Shown here: piece by piece, positions 51,482 through 60,370 of the stretch
Layout of the letters: each line of letters begins with the position of its first letter
How positions within the stretch are numbered: the first letter of the stretch is position 1
DNA from: Bacteroidota bacterium
GTDB lineage: Bacteria > Bacteroidota > Bacteroidia > Bacteroidales > FEN-979
Direction of reading: 5' to 3'
Assembly (NCBI GenBank): GCA_026391805.1
Contig: JAPLDJ010000015.1
Span: forward strand, 186,001 to 250,000
Length of the DNA: 64,000 nucleotides
The notes under the pieces: generated by a model
The model's input: the letters and a program-made list of their open reading frames with translations, nothing else
What the model was told of the DNA's origin: nothing
The model's database searches: none
Translations under genes and position numbers: made by a program

Positions 51482-52297
51482 TCAGGATAAGACTTTTCTT
51501 CTTCCCTTTAATAATTTGGTTCTGAAGGTATAAAAATCATCGGTACCCCGTATATCAATACGCTTTAATTCAAACGGATCCCTGAACGGCCAGCGGTTGA
51601 TCCTGTTCCCGATCCTGAGCGCAAACAGCAGCCCGGAACTACGAAAGATCTCTTTCATCCGGATGTTGAGCTCCGGATCTTTTTTCGGAAAACTTCCATA
51701 CGGATAGGCCAGCACGCGGACGAACGGAATTTTATGATACCCCAGTGTCTGGATGCAAAGATCGAGATCATTCTGAATCCCCGCAGGATCCATTTCCGGA
51801 TAGTTCCTGTGCAGGAACGAATGCAGGCCGAATTCGATAATTTCCGAATTGGCCAGTTCGTTGATCTCCTCCACCATAAGAATCGGGTCGGTGCCGTTAT
51901 CCCAGGCATTCGTCTTCCCGATGAAACCGACAGGAATAAAGACGGTGGCTTTAAAACCATATGATTTCAGCAAAGGAAAAGCCCTTGTCATAAAATTCCG
52001 GTAAGCATCATCAAAGGTCAGGATTACCGGCTTCTCCGGAAGAGGGCTGCCAGTCTTAATTGCCGCAGTTATCTCCTTGAACGAAACCGTTTGATATCCT
52101 TTTTGCTTTATATAATCAAACTGTTTTTTCAGCTTTTCTGATGAGATGGTGATCCCGTCGAGGGTTCCGTCAGAGACTTTATGGTACATCAGGATGGGAA
52201 TTCCTTTTGGGACAGGAATAAAAATGCTGTATTCCAGGATCAGCCATACCAGTACCAGGAAGCTTACAACCACAGGGATCAGCACGTAGGGCATCAT
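51482..52297 (-). CDS. Polysaccharide deacetylase (NodB domain)
   Basis: 271 residues. A membrane helix (4-28) anchors it; the NodB domain has PILMYHKVSD, LTFDDAYRN (catalytic and metal-binding Asp) and EFGLHSFLHRNY (the H-x3-H metal site). Removes N-acetyl groups from a surface glycan, probably in the periplasm. Overlaps the downstream-facing glycosyltransferase gene by 4 bases (ATGA). Confidence 0.88.
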   Translation of the reverse strand: MMPYVLIPVVVSFLVLVWLILEYSIFIPVPKGIPILMYHKVSDGTLDGITISSEKLKKQFDYIKQKGYQTVSFKEITAAIKTGSPLPEKPVILTFDDAYRNFMTRAFPLLKSYGFKATVFIPVGFIGKTNAWDNGTDPILMVEEINELANSEIIEFGLHSFLHRNYPEMDPAGIQNDLDLCIQTLGYHKIPFVRVLAYPYGSFPKKDPELNIRMKEIFRSSGLLFALRIGNRINRWPFRDPFELKRIDIRGTDDFYTFRTKLLKGRRKVLS

Positions 52298-53049
52298 TTC
52301 TGTTTTTGCATTTCAATTGTTTTTGCCACTTTCAGCGAACCGTAAAAGGCCGCGAAAAAGGACCAGAGGAACCCGGGATATCCGTCAAGAATACCGAGCC
52401 GGATGATGTAGAAAACGAAAAAGCTCACCGGAAATTTAAACACGACCCAGATCTTTGAAAATGATTTTCCGCGGCTGGCATATCCTTCTGCAGCCTGCGT
52501 AGTGTAGGTATCAATTTTCTGCAGATGATGGGAAAGATCACGGTAGGAATAATGGATGATCCTTCCCTTCAGTGTCCCTAACGGACCGTTGACTTCGATC
52601 CCTTCATGGACCTTCACCACAGTGAATCTCCCTTTGGTCCTGTCAAAGAGACGCAGGTGAAATTCATTGCCGGTTCCTGAGTGTTTCAGGATCCGCCCCA
52701 TGTAAAACAGGGAGAAGGGGATCCGGTAACCACTGAAAGAGACTGAATCCTTTTCCAGCAATTTTCTGATTTCCAGTTTCAGATCTTCCGTTACAACCTC
52801 ATCGGCATCGACTGACAGGATCCAGTTGTTCCGGGCCTGGTCGACGGCAAATTGCTTTTGCTGCCCGTATCCTTCAAATGCATGCGATACGACGTTACAG
52901 CCCTGCGACCTGCAGATCTCCGCGGTCCGGTCGGTGGAAAAAGAGTCCACCACCACGATCTCGTCCGCAATTTCCTTCACGGAGCTGAGGCAGCGTAAAA
53001 TGTTTTCTTCCTCGTTATGGGTGATGATGACAACGGATAATTTTTGCAT
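52294..53049 (-). CDS. Glycosyltransferase family 2 (WaaE/KdtX-like)
   Basis: 251 residues. GT-A fold: LSVVIITHNEEENILRCL, VVVDSFSTDRTAEIC and WILSVDADEVVTEDL (DxD), then a helical C-terminus with a hydrophobic stretch (VFKFPVSFFVFYIIRLGILDG). Similar to beta-1,4-glucosyltransferases acting on LPS core (WaaE). Adds a sugar to the surface polysaccharide. Starts four bases after the amidase gene. Confidence 0.88.
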   Translation of the reverse strand: MQKLSVVIITHNEEENILRCLSSVKEIADEIVVVDSFSTDRTAEICRSQGCNVVSHAFEGYGQQKQFAVDQARNNWILSVDADEVVTEDLKLEIRKLLEKDSVSFSGYRIPFSLFYMGRILKHSGTGNEFHLRLFDRTKGRFTVVKVHEGIEVNGPLGTLKGRIIHYSYRDLSHHLQKIDTYTTQAAEGYASRGKSFSKIWVVFKFPVSFFVFYIIRLGILDGYPGFLWSFFAAFYGSLKVAKTIEMQKQK

Positions 53050-53053
53050 ACGC

Positions 53054-53851
53054 TTATGTTTCGATGGTAAAGCGGTCCCAGTCGAGGCCTATCTTAAATG
53101 ATTCCCTGAACAGATCTAATTCTTCGGTTGAAAGAATTGCATGAATGTTTTCTTCTACCCCACCGGCCTCAGCGATGATGATCCCCTTCGGATCAACAAC
53201 CATGGATCCACCGCCGTGCGGGGTTCCGTAACCATCGGCCCCGGTCCTGTTCACGCCGATGACCCAGGCCTGGTTCTCAATGGCCCGGGCGATCAGCAGG
53301 GTTTTCCAGACATGTGCCCTGCTCTTCGGCCAGTTAGCAGGATAAACGAGAAGGTCGTACTCATATTTTCCTTCATAATAAAGATTTTTACTCCAGACCG
53401 GGAATCGCAGATCATAGCAGACAAGCGGAAGGCAGCTCCAGCCGTTCACATTCACAAGTGTCTTTCCCCTGCCTCCGTGAATGACCTTGTACTCCTGGCT
53501 GAGGCGGAACAGGTGCCGCTTATCATAGGTTTTGTAAATCCCGTCGGGGAACATGCAGACCAGCCGGTTGTAATATCCCCCTTCTTCTTTAATCAAAATG
53601 CTGCCAATGACCGTACACTCTTTTACCCTGGCAACCTCTTCCATAAAACGGATGGAGTTTCCGGTCATTGTTTCGGCACATTGTTCCGTGTTGGTCGTAA
53701 AACCGGTATTGAACATTTCCGGGAGAACGATCAGGTCGACCGGGTCGTTAATAGTATTTACCCGTTCAGAGAAATGAGCAAGGTTCTTCCCGGCATCTTC
53801 CCAGAAGATGTCCGACTGAATAAGGACGATGGATAAATCTTTCCTGCTCAT
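53054..53851 (-). CDS. Carbon-nitrogen hydrolase (omega-amidase/YafV-like)
   Basis: 265 residues from the ATG at 53851 (a TTG three codons earlier is less likely). Nitrilase-fold with the catalytic triad Glu in LPEMFNTGF, Lys in YDKRHLF and Cys in LVCYDLRFP. Closest in plan to omega-amidases that deaminate alpha-ketoglutaramate-type products. Role in the sugar operon not obvious; may be a hitch-hiker. Confidence 0.85.
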   Translation of the reverse strand: MSRKDLSIVLIQSDIFWEDAGKNLAHFSERVNTINDPVDLIVLPEMFNTGFTTNTEQCAETMTGNSIRFMEEVARVKECTVIGSILIKEEGGYYNRLVCMFPDGIYKTYDKRHLFRLSQEYKVIHGGRGKTLVNVNGWSCLPLVCYDLRFPVWSKNLYYEGKYEYDLLVYPANWPKSRAHVWKTLLIARAIENQAWVIGVNRTGADGYGTPHGGGSMVVDPKGIIIAEAGGVEENIHAILSTEELDLFRESFKIGLDWDRFTIET

Positions 53852-53882
53852 TGCGGTCAATTCCCGGTAAAATTAAAAATAG

Positions 53883-53914
53883 TTGCCTTGTTCCGTTCGA
53901 AAATTTTAATTTTG
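53883..53914 (+). promoter_or_regulatory. Bacteroidetes-type promoter for pgk
   Basis: TTG (53883-53885) and TAATTTTG (53907-53914) separated by 21 bases fit the phylum consensus. Transcript would begin ~18 bases before the ATG. Confidence 0.6.
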
Positions 53915-53939
53915 TCCTGATTATTAAACTTCAGAAATC

Positions 53940-55130
53940 ATGCAAACTATTGACAATTATGATTTTAAAGGAAAGAAGGCGCTGATCCGCGTTGATTTCA
54001 ATGTTCCTTTAGATAGCGATTATAAGATCTCCGATACCAACAGGATTGATGCTACATTGCCCACCATCCGTAAAATCCTTGGCGACGGGGGTTCCGTTAT
54101 CCTGATGTCGCACCTCGGACGGCCCAAAGGAGGTCCGGAAGAAAAGTTCTCTTTAAAGCATCTCTTGCCTTACCTCTCGGAACAGGTGAAGGTACCTGTA
54201 AAATTCGCCGATGACTGCATCGGGCCATCGGCGAAGGAATTGGCAGCCGGGCTGCAGCCGGGCGAGGTTTTGTTGCTGGAAAATCTTCGTTTTTACAAGG
54301 AAGAAGAAAAAGGCGACGAAGCCTTTGCACAGAAGCTTGCCGCGCTGGGCGACATTTATGTGAACGATGCTTTCGGCACTGCACACCGGGCCCATGCTTC
54401 CACCGCGATCATTGCAAAATTCTTTCCCGAAGCGAAATGTTTCGGCTATGTGATGGCGGAAGAGGTTATACACCTTGACAAAGTATTGAAGGAAGCTACC
54501 CATCCGTTTACCGCCGTTCTTGGTGGTGCAAAGGTTTCAGGGAAGATCGAGGTGATCAGCCACCTTATGGACAAGGTTGATAACCTGATCATCGGAGGAG
54601 GAATGATGTTCACCTTCATCAAAGCCATCGGCGGCGAGATCGGCAATTCACTGGTTGAAGAAGAGTTGCTGGAGATTTCCCGGAACATCGTGGAAGGCGC
54701 CAAGACGATGGGTGTGAATCTGTATTTACCATCGGATGCGGTAATCGCAGATTCGTTCTCCAACGATGCGAACCGGAGAACCTGCAATGCTTACGACATT
54801 CCGGATCCGTGGATGGGACTCGACATCGGCCCGAATACCCTTGCCAAATTTGAGCATGTCATTGAACAATCCTCTACGATCTTGTGGAATGGCCCGATGG
54901 GCGTGTTTGAGATGAACAACTTCGAGGAAGGAACAAAAAGGATTGCCGAAGCCATTGCAAAAGCAACCGATAATGGTGCCTTCTCGCTCATTGGCGGCGG
55001 TGATTCCGTTGCAGCGATCAACAAATACAACCTTGCTGACAGGATCAGCTACGTTTCGACCGGTGGCGGCGCCATGCTTGAATACATTGAAGGAAAAGAG
55101 CTTCCGGGTGTCAAGGCCATTAACGGGTGA
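53940..55130 (+). CDS. pgk: Phosphoglycerate kinase
   Basis: 396 residues, standard length. ADP + 1,3-bisphosphoglycerate to ATP + 3-phosphoglycerate in glycolysis. Signatures: [37 protein letters not shown], and the C-terminal [12 protein letters not shown]. The stop overlaps the next gene's GTG start (GTGA). Confidence 0.97.
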   Translation: MQTIDNYDFKGKKALIRVDFNVPLDSDYKISDTNRIDATLPTIRKILGDGGSVILMSHLGRPKGGPEEKFSLKHLLPYLSEQVKVPVKFADDCIGPSAKELAAGLQPGEVLLLENLRFYKEEEKGDEAFAQKLAALGDIYVNDAFGTAHRAHASTAIIAKFFPEAKCFGYVMAEEVIHLDKVLKEATHPFTAVLGGAKVSGKIEVISHLMDKVDNLIIGGGMMFTFIKAIGGEIGNSLVEEELLEISRNIVEGAKTMGVNLYLPSDAVIADSFSNDANRRTCNAYDIPDPWMGLDIGPNTLAKFEHVIEQSSTILWNGPMGVFEMNNFEEGTKRIAEAIAKATDNGAFSLIGGGDSVAAINKYNLADRISYVSTGGGAMLEYIEGKELPGVKAING

Positions 55131-55645
55131 AGCGCATCCTCATCAGCCGGACCGATAACCTCGGTGATGTCATCCTTACCTTGCCCATGGCAGGAATCCT
55201 GAAACAACAGTTTCCGGATTGTTACATTATCTTTCTTGGAAAAAAGTACACTAAACCCCTTATCGGCGCCTGTGAATACATCGATGAATTTCTGGATTGG
55301 GACGAGATAAAAGGCAACAGGCAACAGGCAATAGGCAATAGTGTATTGGGAGCATTGAAGGTTGATGTTATTCTCCATGTTTTTCCTGACAAAGAAATTC
55401 AAATAATAGCAAAAAAAGCAAAGATTCCAATTCGGATCAGCACTTCTCACAGATGGTATTCCTGGCTCTATTGCAATAAACTTGTTCACTACAGCCGGAA
55501 AAAATCAAACCTCCACGAATCCCAGCTCAACCTTAAGCTTCTCGAACCCTTAGGAATAACCAAGGAATTTTCATTAACCGAAATCCCGTCATATTACGGC
55601 TTAACAAAACTCACCAGTTCACCAGTTCGCCAGTTCGCAAGCTGA
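55127..55645 (+). CDS. GT9 (heptosyltransferase-like) glycosyltransferase, N-terminal half, frame-broken
   Basis: 172 residues from GTG at 55127. N-terminal Rossmann half of family 9: [20 protein letters not shown] and [17 protein letters not shown]. It ends at TGA (55643) in a repeat array, while the C-terminal half of the same protein continues in another frame at 55680. Together they would give about 345 residues, the normal family length. An internal heptamer array (55313-55340) encodes GNRQQAIGN in a loop. Could be a pseudogene, a sequencing error, or a phase-variable gene; see findings. Confidence 0.8.
   Translation: MKRILISRTDNLGDVILTLPMAGILKQQFPDCYIIFLGKKYTKPLIGACEYIDEFLDWDEIKGNRQQAIGNSVLGALKVDVILHVFPDKEIQIIAKKAKIPIRISTSHRWYSWLYCNKLVHYSRKKSNLHESQLNLKLLEPLGITKEFSLTEIPSYYGLTKLTSSPVRQFAS
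55313..55340. repeat. Heptamer array in GT9 gene
   Basis: Four units ggcaaca, ggcaaca, ggcaata, ggcaata, 28 bases, inside the N-terminal half. Confidence 0.85.
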
Positions 55646-55691
55646 AGCCGGAAGTCTGAAGGGCGAAGGGCGAAGGGCGATGGGCGATAGG
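55611..55691. repeat. Octamer plus heptamer arrays at the GT9 frame break
   Basis: Octamers tcaccagt, tcaccagt, tcgccagt, tcgcaagc (55611-55642), then heptamers tgaagcc, ggaagtc, tgaaggg, cgaaggg, cgaaggg, cgatggg, cgatagg (55643-55691). The stop codon of the N-terminal half is the first three bases of the heptamer part. Confidence 0.88.
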
Positions 55692-56168
55692 CAAAATTCA
55701 TTCAACCTCATCCTGCACCCCAAATCCAAGGGCAGCGCCCGGGAGTGGGGACTGGATAATTTCTCGAAACTGATTACCCTTCTCCCGGAAGAAAAATTCA
55801 AGATTTTCATTACAGGTACCCGTGAGGAGGGCGACCGGATGAGAGAATTCCTGCAGCAGCATGAAGCCAGGATCACCGACATGACTGGGAAGCTGACATT
55901 AGAAGAACTCATCGCATTTATCAACTTCTGCGATGGCATTGTTGCCGCCAGCACCGGCCCGCTGCACATCGCAGCTGCACTGGGAAAAAGAGCCATCGGC
56001 ATTTATGCCCCCATGCGGCCGATCTTCCCCCAGCGCTGGGCGCCGCTTGGTGTTCATTCAGATTACCTGGTTCTGGATAAAGTGTGCAATGATTGCCGGC
56101 ATTCGACGGAATGCGCGTGCATCAGGAGTATTTCGCCGGAACAGGTTATCGATAAGCTGATGAGCTGA
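55680..56168 (+). CDS. GT9 glycosyltransferase, C-terminal half, frame-shifted
   Basis: 162 residues if started at the ATG at 55680; the frame is open back through the array. Sugar-nucleotide half of the family: LILHPKSKGSAREWGLDNF, IFITGTREEGDRM, DGIVAASTGPLHIAAALGKRAIGIYAP. It cannot act alone as a GT-B enzyme. Its stop (56166) lies in two ctgatgag repeats (56157-56172). Listed separately from the N-terminal half because no single frame joins them here. Confidence 0.75.
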   Translation: MGDRQNSFNLILHPKSKGSAREWGLDNFSKLITLLPEEKFKIFITGTREEGDRMREFLQQHEARITDMTGKLTLEELIAFINFCDGIVAASTGPLHIAAALGKRAIGIYAPMRPIFPQRWAPLGVHSDYLVLDKVCNDCRHSTECACIRSISPEQVIDKLMS

Positions 56169-56206
56169 TGAGCTTTTCAGAGGTGAAGTGTATTGTGCAG
56201 AAATAC

Positions 56207-56241
56207 AACTATTGCCTATTGCCTGATCCCTATTCCCTTTT
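56207..56241. repeat. Heptamer array across the cvpA stop codon
   Basis: Units aactatt, gcctatt, gcctgat, ccctatt, ccctttt. The cvpA stop (56216-56218) and the last codons (GIGIRQ) lie within. Confidence 0.75.
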
Positions 56242-56716
56242 CCCCCGTGACTCTCAGAAAAAGAGGAAAGGCTTTTTCTATGTAAGGATAAAAGAATGAT
56301 GTCTCCTTTGCCTTTGGAGTGATCACTTTCCCTTTCGGATCGAAGCTGACGATGATGAAAAGAAGTACGCTGACAATGATGACTCCTTTAATCAGCCCGA
56401 AAAGACCTCCCACGATCCTGTTGAGCAATCCGAGGCCGACCGTTTTTACCACTTTTTCGAGTAATTTGGCAATGATCATGACAACAATCACTACCAGCAG
56501 GAAGGTAAGTGTGAATGAAAGAATTGAAAGCCAGGTGCCGGAAGGATGGAATGTTTTTACAAGCCAGGTGCTCATGTAGCCGGAGAAGTGCACGGCCACC
56601 CAGATCCCGAGGATCAGGGCAACGAGCGAGGCAAGGCTGATGATGAATCCTTTGCGGATCCCGTTAAAGATCAATAATCCGAGAAGGCAGAGGATGACGA
56701 TGTCGAGGTAATTCAT
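56216..56716 (-). CDS. cvpA: CvpA family membrane protein
   Basis: 166 residues, four membrane helices in the first ~125 residues (YLDIVILCLLGLLIFNGIRKG, LLNRIVGGLFGLIKGVII). CvpA-family proteins are needed for colicin V export in E. coli and for envelope integrity elsewhere. Follows mlaF by three bases. Ends in a heptamer array. Confidence 0.85.
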   Translation of the reverse strand: MNYLDIVILCLLGLLIFNGIRKGFIISLASLVALILGIWVAVHFSGYMSTWLVKTFHPSGTWLSILSFTLTFLLVVIVVMIIAKLLEKVVKTVGLGLLNRIVGGLFGLIKGVIIVSVLLFIIVSFDPKGKVITPKAKETSFFYPYIEKAFPLFLRVTGEKGIGIRQ

Positions 56717-56719
56717 GGA

Positions 56720-57466
56720 TCACTGCTTCAGACGGGAAGTAAGCTCGGTTCCGAAAACAAAATTATTGAGTTCCTTGTCGTCGGTTTGCAGGATGGTGTC
56801 TTTGTTCCCTCTCCACCACAGTTCGCCGTTGTAGATAAATGCCACAGTATCGCCGATGCTGAGCACGGAGTTCATGTCGTGGGTATTGACAATGGTCGTG
56901 ATCCCGTATTCATCCGTGATCTCTTTGATCAGCTTGTCGATGACGCCGGAGGTCTGCGGGTCGAGGCCGGAATTTGGTTCGTCGCAGAAAAGGTATTTCG
57001 GATTCATCGAGATGGCGCGGGCAATGGCCACGCGCTTGCGCATCCCGCCGCTGAGTTCCGATGGCATCAGGCGGTTCACATTTTCGAGGTTGACCCGCTT
57101 CAGGACGAAGTTTGCACGGTCGAGTTTGTCTTCCTTTGTCCGGGTCGTAAACATGTCGAGCGGGAACATCACATTCTCTTCCACATTCATATAATCGAAC
57201 AATGCGCCGCCCTGGAACAGCATCCCGATCTCCTGCCTGAGGGTTTTCCGCTGCTCGAAATCCATCTCGGAAAAATTCCTGTTATCATAAAAAACCTTTC
57301 CGGAATCAACCTCATACAGCCCGACCAGGCATTTCATAAGCACCGTTTTCCCGGATCCGCTCTCTCCGATGATCAGGTTCGCCTTCCCCTGCTCAAAGAT
57401 GCAGGAGATGTTTTTCAGGACATGATGCTCGCCGAAAGCTTTATTTAATTCCCTGGCCTCGATCAT
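56720..57466 (-). CDS. mlaF: ABC transporter ATP-binding protein, MlaF-like
   Basis: 248 residues. Walker A GESGSGKT, signature LSGGMRKRVAIARA, Walker B YLFCDEPNSGLDP and switch His (NTHDM). Belongs to the lipid-trafficking Mla branch because it overlaps an MlaE permease gene. Keeps outer-membrane lipid asymmetry. No mlaD gene is adjacent, which is a little unusual. Confidence 0.9.
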   Translation of the reverse strand: MIEARELNKAFGEHHVLKNISCIFEQGKANLIIGESGSGKTVLMKCLVGLYEVDSGKVFYDNRNFSEMDFEQRKTLRQEIGMLFQGGALFDYMNVEENVMFPLDMFTTRTKEDKLDRANFVLKRVNLENVNRLMPSELSGGMRKRVAIARAISMNPKYLFCDEPNSGLDPQTSGVIDKLIKEITDEYGITTIVNTHDMNSVLSIGDTVAFIYNGELWWRGNKDTILQTDDKELNNFVFGTELTSRLKQ

Positions 57467-58203
57467 GTCAGCAACAGTTGGGTGAGGATTAAATTGAAGA
57501 GAATGATCATGATGCTGCTAACCACAACGGCTTTGGTGCTGGCCTGCCCGACTTCCAGGGCTCCCCCGCTGGTCCTGTACCCGTAAAACCCGGAAACCGT
57601 TGAAATGATATAGGCAAAGACAATGGTTTTGGTGATCGCATAAAATACGGTATAGCCTTCAAAATCGACACGGAGACCATCAACGTAATCATTCGATGAT
57701 ACCAGTCCGAAAGAGACCATGGCCATCCATCCTCCCAGGATGCCCATCCACATGCTGAGGACGATGAGCACAGGGTTGATCAGCATCGATGCAACAACTT
57801 TGGGAAATATAAGGTAGTTGGCGGAGTTTACGCCCATGATCTCAAGCGCATCGATCTGCTCGGTCACACGCATGGTTCCGATCTCGGATGCGATCCGCGA
57901 TCCCACTTTTCCGGCAAGGATCAGGCTGATGACCGTAGGGGAAAATTCAAGTACGACCGACTGACGTGTGGTAAACCCGACCATCGAGAGCGGAATCCAC
58001 GGACTGTCGATGTTGTAAGCGGTCTGGATCGCCACGACAGCGCCCATAAAGGCTGAAATAAAAGCTACGATCCCGATGGATTCGATGCCAAGCCCCTGGA
58101 TCTCATTCAGCATGCGTTCCCAGAAAATGATTCGCTTCTGCGGTTTGGAGAAAACCTTTCGCATCAGGATGAGATATTCGCCGATATCGGTGAAAACTTT
58201 CAC
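57463..58203 (-). CDS. mlaE: ABC transporter permease, MlaE-like
   Basis: 246 residues, start codon GTG at 58203. MlaE permease family: GSRIASEIGTMRVTEQIDALEIMGVNS region and GVVLEFSPTVISLILAGK-type segment, about five membrane helices. Exports or imports phospholipids at the inner membrane. Overlaps mlaF by 4 bases. Operon mlaE-mlaF-cvpA. Confidence 0.9.
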   Translation of the reverse strand: MKVFTDIGEYLILMRKVFSKPQKRIIFWERMLNEIQGLGIESIGIVAFISAFMGAVVAIQTAYNIDSPWIPLSMVGFTTRQSVVLEFSPTVISLILAGKVGSRIASEIGTMRVTEQIDALEIMGVNSANYLIFPKVVASMLINPVLIVLSMWMGILGGWMAMVSFGLVSSNDYVDGLRVDFEGYTVFYAITKTIVFAYIISTVSGFYGYRTSGGALEVGQASTKAVVVSSIMIILFNLILTQLLLT

Positions 58204-58328
58204 GGGAAATATTTTTGATAAAATTACAACAATCCTTCATTATCAGGCGTTCGGTTAAAAAATTATCTTTTCTCTTTTCCGTCCGGAAGTTGTTAATGAA
58301 TCAATTGGACAGGATACAGTATCTTTGC

Positions 58329-58514
58329 ATGATGAATGTCAGACGTTTGTTGGGACTATTTTTCCTGGCGGTGATCTTTTTCGTGCTGGCCTCATCCTGT
58401 GCGACCACCCGCCAGAAATACCATTATAAACGAGCCAAACCATGCAACTGTCCCTCCGATTGGACTATTTTTCCGGCCCGGTCAGTCGTGCCGGCGCATT
58501 CGATTCAAGGATAA
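58329..58514 (+). CDS. Small lipoprotein overlapping the SprT-like gene
   Basis: 61 residues from the ATG at 58329 (a second ATG follows directly). MMNVRRLLGLFFLAVIFFV then LASSC is a good lipoprotein signal with the lipidated Cys; the mature part is short and basic (ATTRQKYHYKRAKPCNCP). It overlaps the next gene's start by 73 bases in another frame. A TATCTTTG element (58319-58326) ends two bases before the ATG. Not recognised; may be an envelope peptide. Confidence 0.55.
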   Translation: MMNVRRLLGLFFLAVIFFVLASSCATTRQKYHYKRAKPCNCPSDWTIFPARSVVPAHSIQG

Positions 58515-59152
58515 ACATCGGGGAATTGCAGTCGCATGTCCCGGATAATTCCATTGATTATATTGTTGAGTGGTTCCGGAAAAACGATGTTCATCTCAGG
58601 ATATCGAAGGCGCGTTCGTCTAAATTCGGAGATTACCGGGGCCCTGTTAAAAAGCGCCCCGCGTGGATCTCGGTAAACCGGAACCTGAATCAATACGATT
58701 TTCTGCTCACTTTGGTCCATGAAATGGCGCACCATGATGTTTGCAAAGGTTCGTCTTCTTTCATTGCCGGTTACCGGTTTTCAAAAAGGAAACGCGGGAC
58801 CGGGCCGCATGGCGCCGATTGGAAAAACCGTTACCGTTTGCTCATGGAACCGCTGCTGAATAAAGCCGTTTTCCCCGTCGATCTCCTGCCCGTGGTTGTG
58901 AATTATTTCGAAAATCCCCGTTCATCATCGAAAATGAACCATCTGCTCGTTACGGCTCTGAAAAAATATGATCTCCCTGATGGTTCCGTTTCCATCGATC
59001 AGATCCCGTTTGAAGCTGTTTTCACCTTGCCGGGAGGAAGGAGGTTCAGGAAGAAGGAAAAGCTCCGGAAACGTTACCGGTGCATCAACCTTGAGAACAG
59101 GAAGGCCTACCTGTTCAGCCCGATGGCACGGGTTTTCCCGGATGCATCCTGA
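58442..59152 (+). CDS. SprT-like zinc-metalloprotease domain protein
   Basis: 236 residues. Contains the HExxH-type zinc motif HEMAHHDV (about 99-106) and downstream HGADWKNRYRLLM, as in SprT/SPRTN-like proteins. The C-terminal half is basic and ends with RFRKKEKLRKRYRC. Start could be later than 58442, since the first ~20 codons overlap the lipoprotein gene. Predicted cytoplasmic metalloprotease or nucleic-acid-linked factor; substrate unknown. Confidence 0.75.
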   Translation: MQLSLRLDYFSGPVSRAGAFDSRINIGELQSHVPDNSIDYIVEWFRKNDVHLRISKARSSKFGDYRGPVKKRPAWISVNRNLNQYDFLLTLVHEMAHHDVCKGSSSFIAGYRFSKRKRGTGPHGADWKNRYRLLMEPLLNKAVFPVDLLPVVVNYFENPRSSSKMNHLLVTALKKYDLPDGSVSIDQIPFEAVFTLPGGRRFRKKEKLRKRYRCINLENRKAYLFSPMARVFPDAS

Positions 59153-59169
59153 CGGTTGTCCTCAATTCA

Positions 59170-59200
59170 TTGGATTTCTATTCATTCTGTTGTACTTTTG
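59170..59200 (+). promoter_or_regulatory. Bacteroidetes-type promoter for manC-like gene
   Basis: TTG (59170-59172), 20 bases, TACTTTTG (59193-59200). Consensus spacing; 23 bases before the ATG. Confidence 0.65.
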
Positions 59201-59223
59201 CGGCGAATTTCAAGTAGTTTCGA

Positions 59224-60321
59224 ATGAAAATAAACAACCACCATTTTTGTGTGATCATGGCCGGGGGAATCGGGGCCAGGTTCTGGCCGATGAGCCGGAC
59301 CAGCCATCCGAAGCAGTTTATCGATATCCTCGGGACGGGCGAAACTCTCATTCAGCAGACATACAACCGGTTTTCACGGATCATGAACCGGGAGAACATC
59401 TATATCGTTACCAACGAAAGTTACAAGTCACTGGTGAAAACCCAGATCCCGGGTATTTCCGATGATCAGATCCTTTGCGAACCAGCCCGGAGGAATACGG
59501 CTCCCTGCATTGCTTATGCCAGTTACCGGATCCTGGCCCGCGACCCCGAAGCCTGCATGGTTGTTGCGCCTTCCGATCACATCATCCTGAAAGAAGAGAT
59601 TTTCCTGGAAAATATCCTTACTGCGCTTGAAGCCGCCACCGAACATGAATGGTTGCTTACCCTCGGGATCCGCCCGAGCCGTCCCGATACCGGTTACGGA
59701 TACATTCAGTTCGATGAAACCACCGTGTATCCGAAAGATCCTCACCTGAAGAAAGTAAAGACCTTCACGGAAAAACCGAACCTGGAACTGGCCACAACCT
59801 TTATTAAATGTGGTGATTTCCTCTGGAATTCAGGGATCTTTGTCTGGTCGCTGAAAAGCATCATGAAAGCATTTACCGATTTCCTCCCGGAAGTGAACAT
59901 CCTGTTCCGTAAAGGGATCGGGGAATATGGTACGGCACGGGAACAGACTTTCATCAATGATACTTACGGGATCTGCAAAAGTATTTCCATCGACTACGGC
60001 ATCATGGAAAAGGCCAGTAACGTTTATGTCCTTGCCGTGGATTTCGGCTGGTCCGACCTCGGAACATGGGGATCGCTTTATGAAAACCGCACAAGGGATG
60101 AGAACGGGAATGCGGTTGTCGGGAAGAATGTGATGCTGTTCGATTCCCGGAATAACATCGTGAACATGCCCCAGGATAAGCTGGTGGTACTGGAGGGACT
60201 GGAAGATTACATCGTCGTGGAATCAGAAAATGTGCTGCTGGTGTGTAAAAAGTCGGACGAGCAGATGATCCGCCAGTTTGTGAATGATGTGATGCTGGAG
60301 AAAGGCGAAAAATTTGTTTGA
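59224..60321 (+). CDS. manC: Mannose-1-phosphate guanylyltransferase
   Basis: 365 residues, the short form without the phosphomannose isomerase domain. Makes GDP-mannose from mannose-1-P and GTP for glycan synthesis. Signatures: VIMAGGIGARFWPMSRTSHPKQF, PARRNTAPCIAYA, VVAPSDHII and FTEKPNLELA. Own promoter. Confidence 0.93.
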   Translation: MKINNHHFCVIMAGGIGARFWPMSRTSHPKQFIDILGTGETLIQQTYNRFSRIMNRENIYIVTNESYKSLVKTQIPGISDDQILCEPARRNTAPCIAYASYRILARDPEACMVVAPSDHIILKEEIFLENILTALEAATEHEWLLTLGIRPSRPDTGYGYIQFDETTVYPKDPHLKKVKTFTEKPNLELATTFIKCGDFLWNSGIFVWSLKSIMKAFTDFLPEVNILFRKGIGEYGTAREQTFINDTYGICKSISIDYGIMEKASNVYVLAVDFGWSDLGTWGSLYENRTRDENGNAVVGKNVMLFDSRNNIVNMPQDKLVVLEGLEDYIVVESENVLLVCKKSDEQMIRQFVNDVMLEKGEKFV

Positions 60322-60370
60322 TTCGCTGATCGGCATCTGAAGATAAAATTACAAACAAGATCACCCGGGC

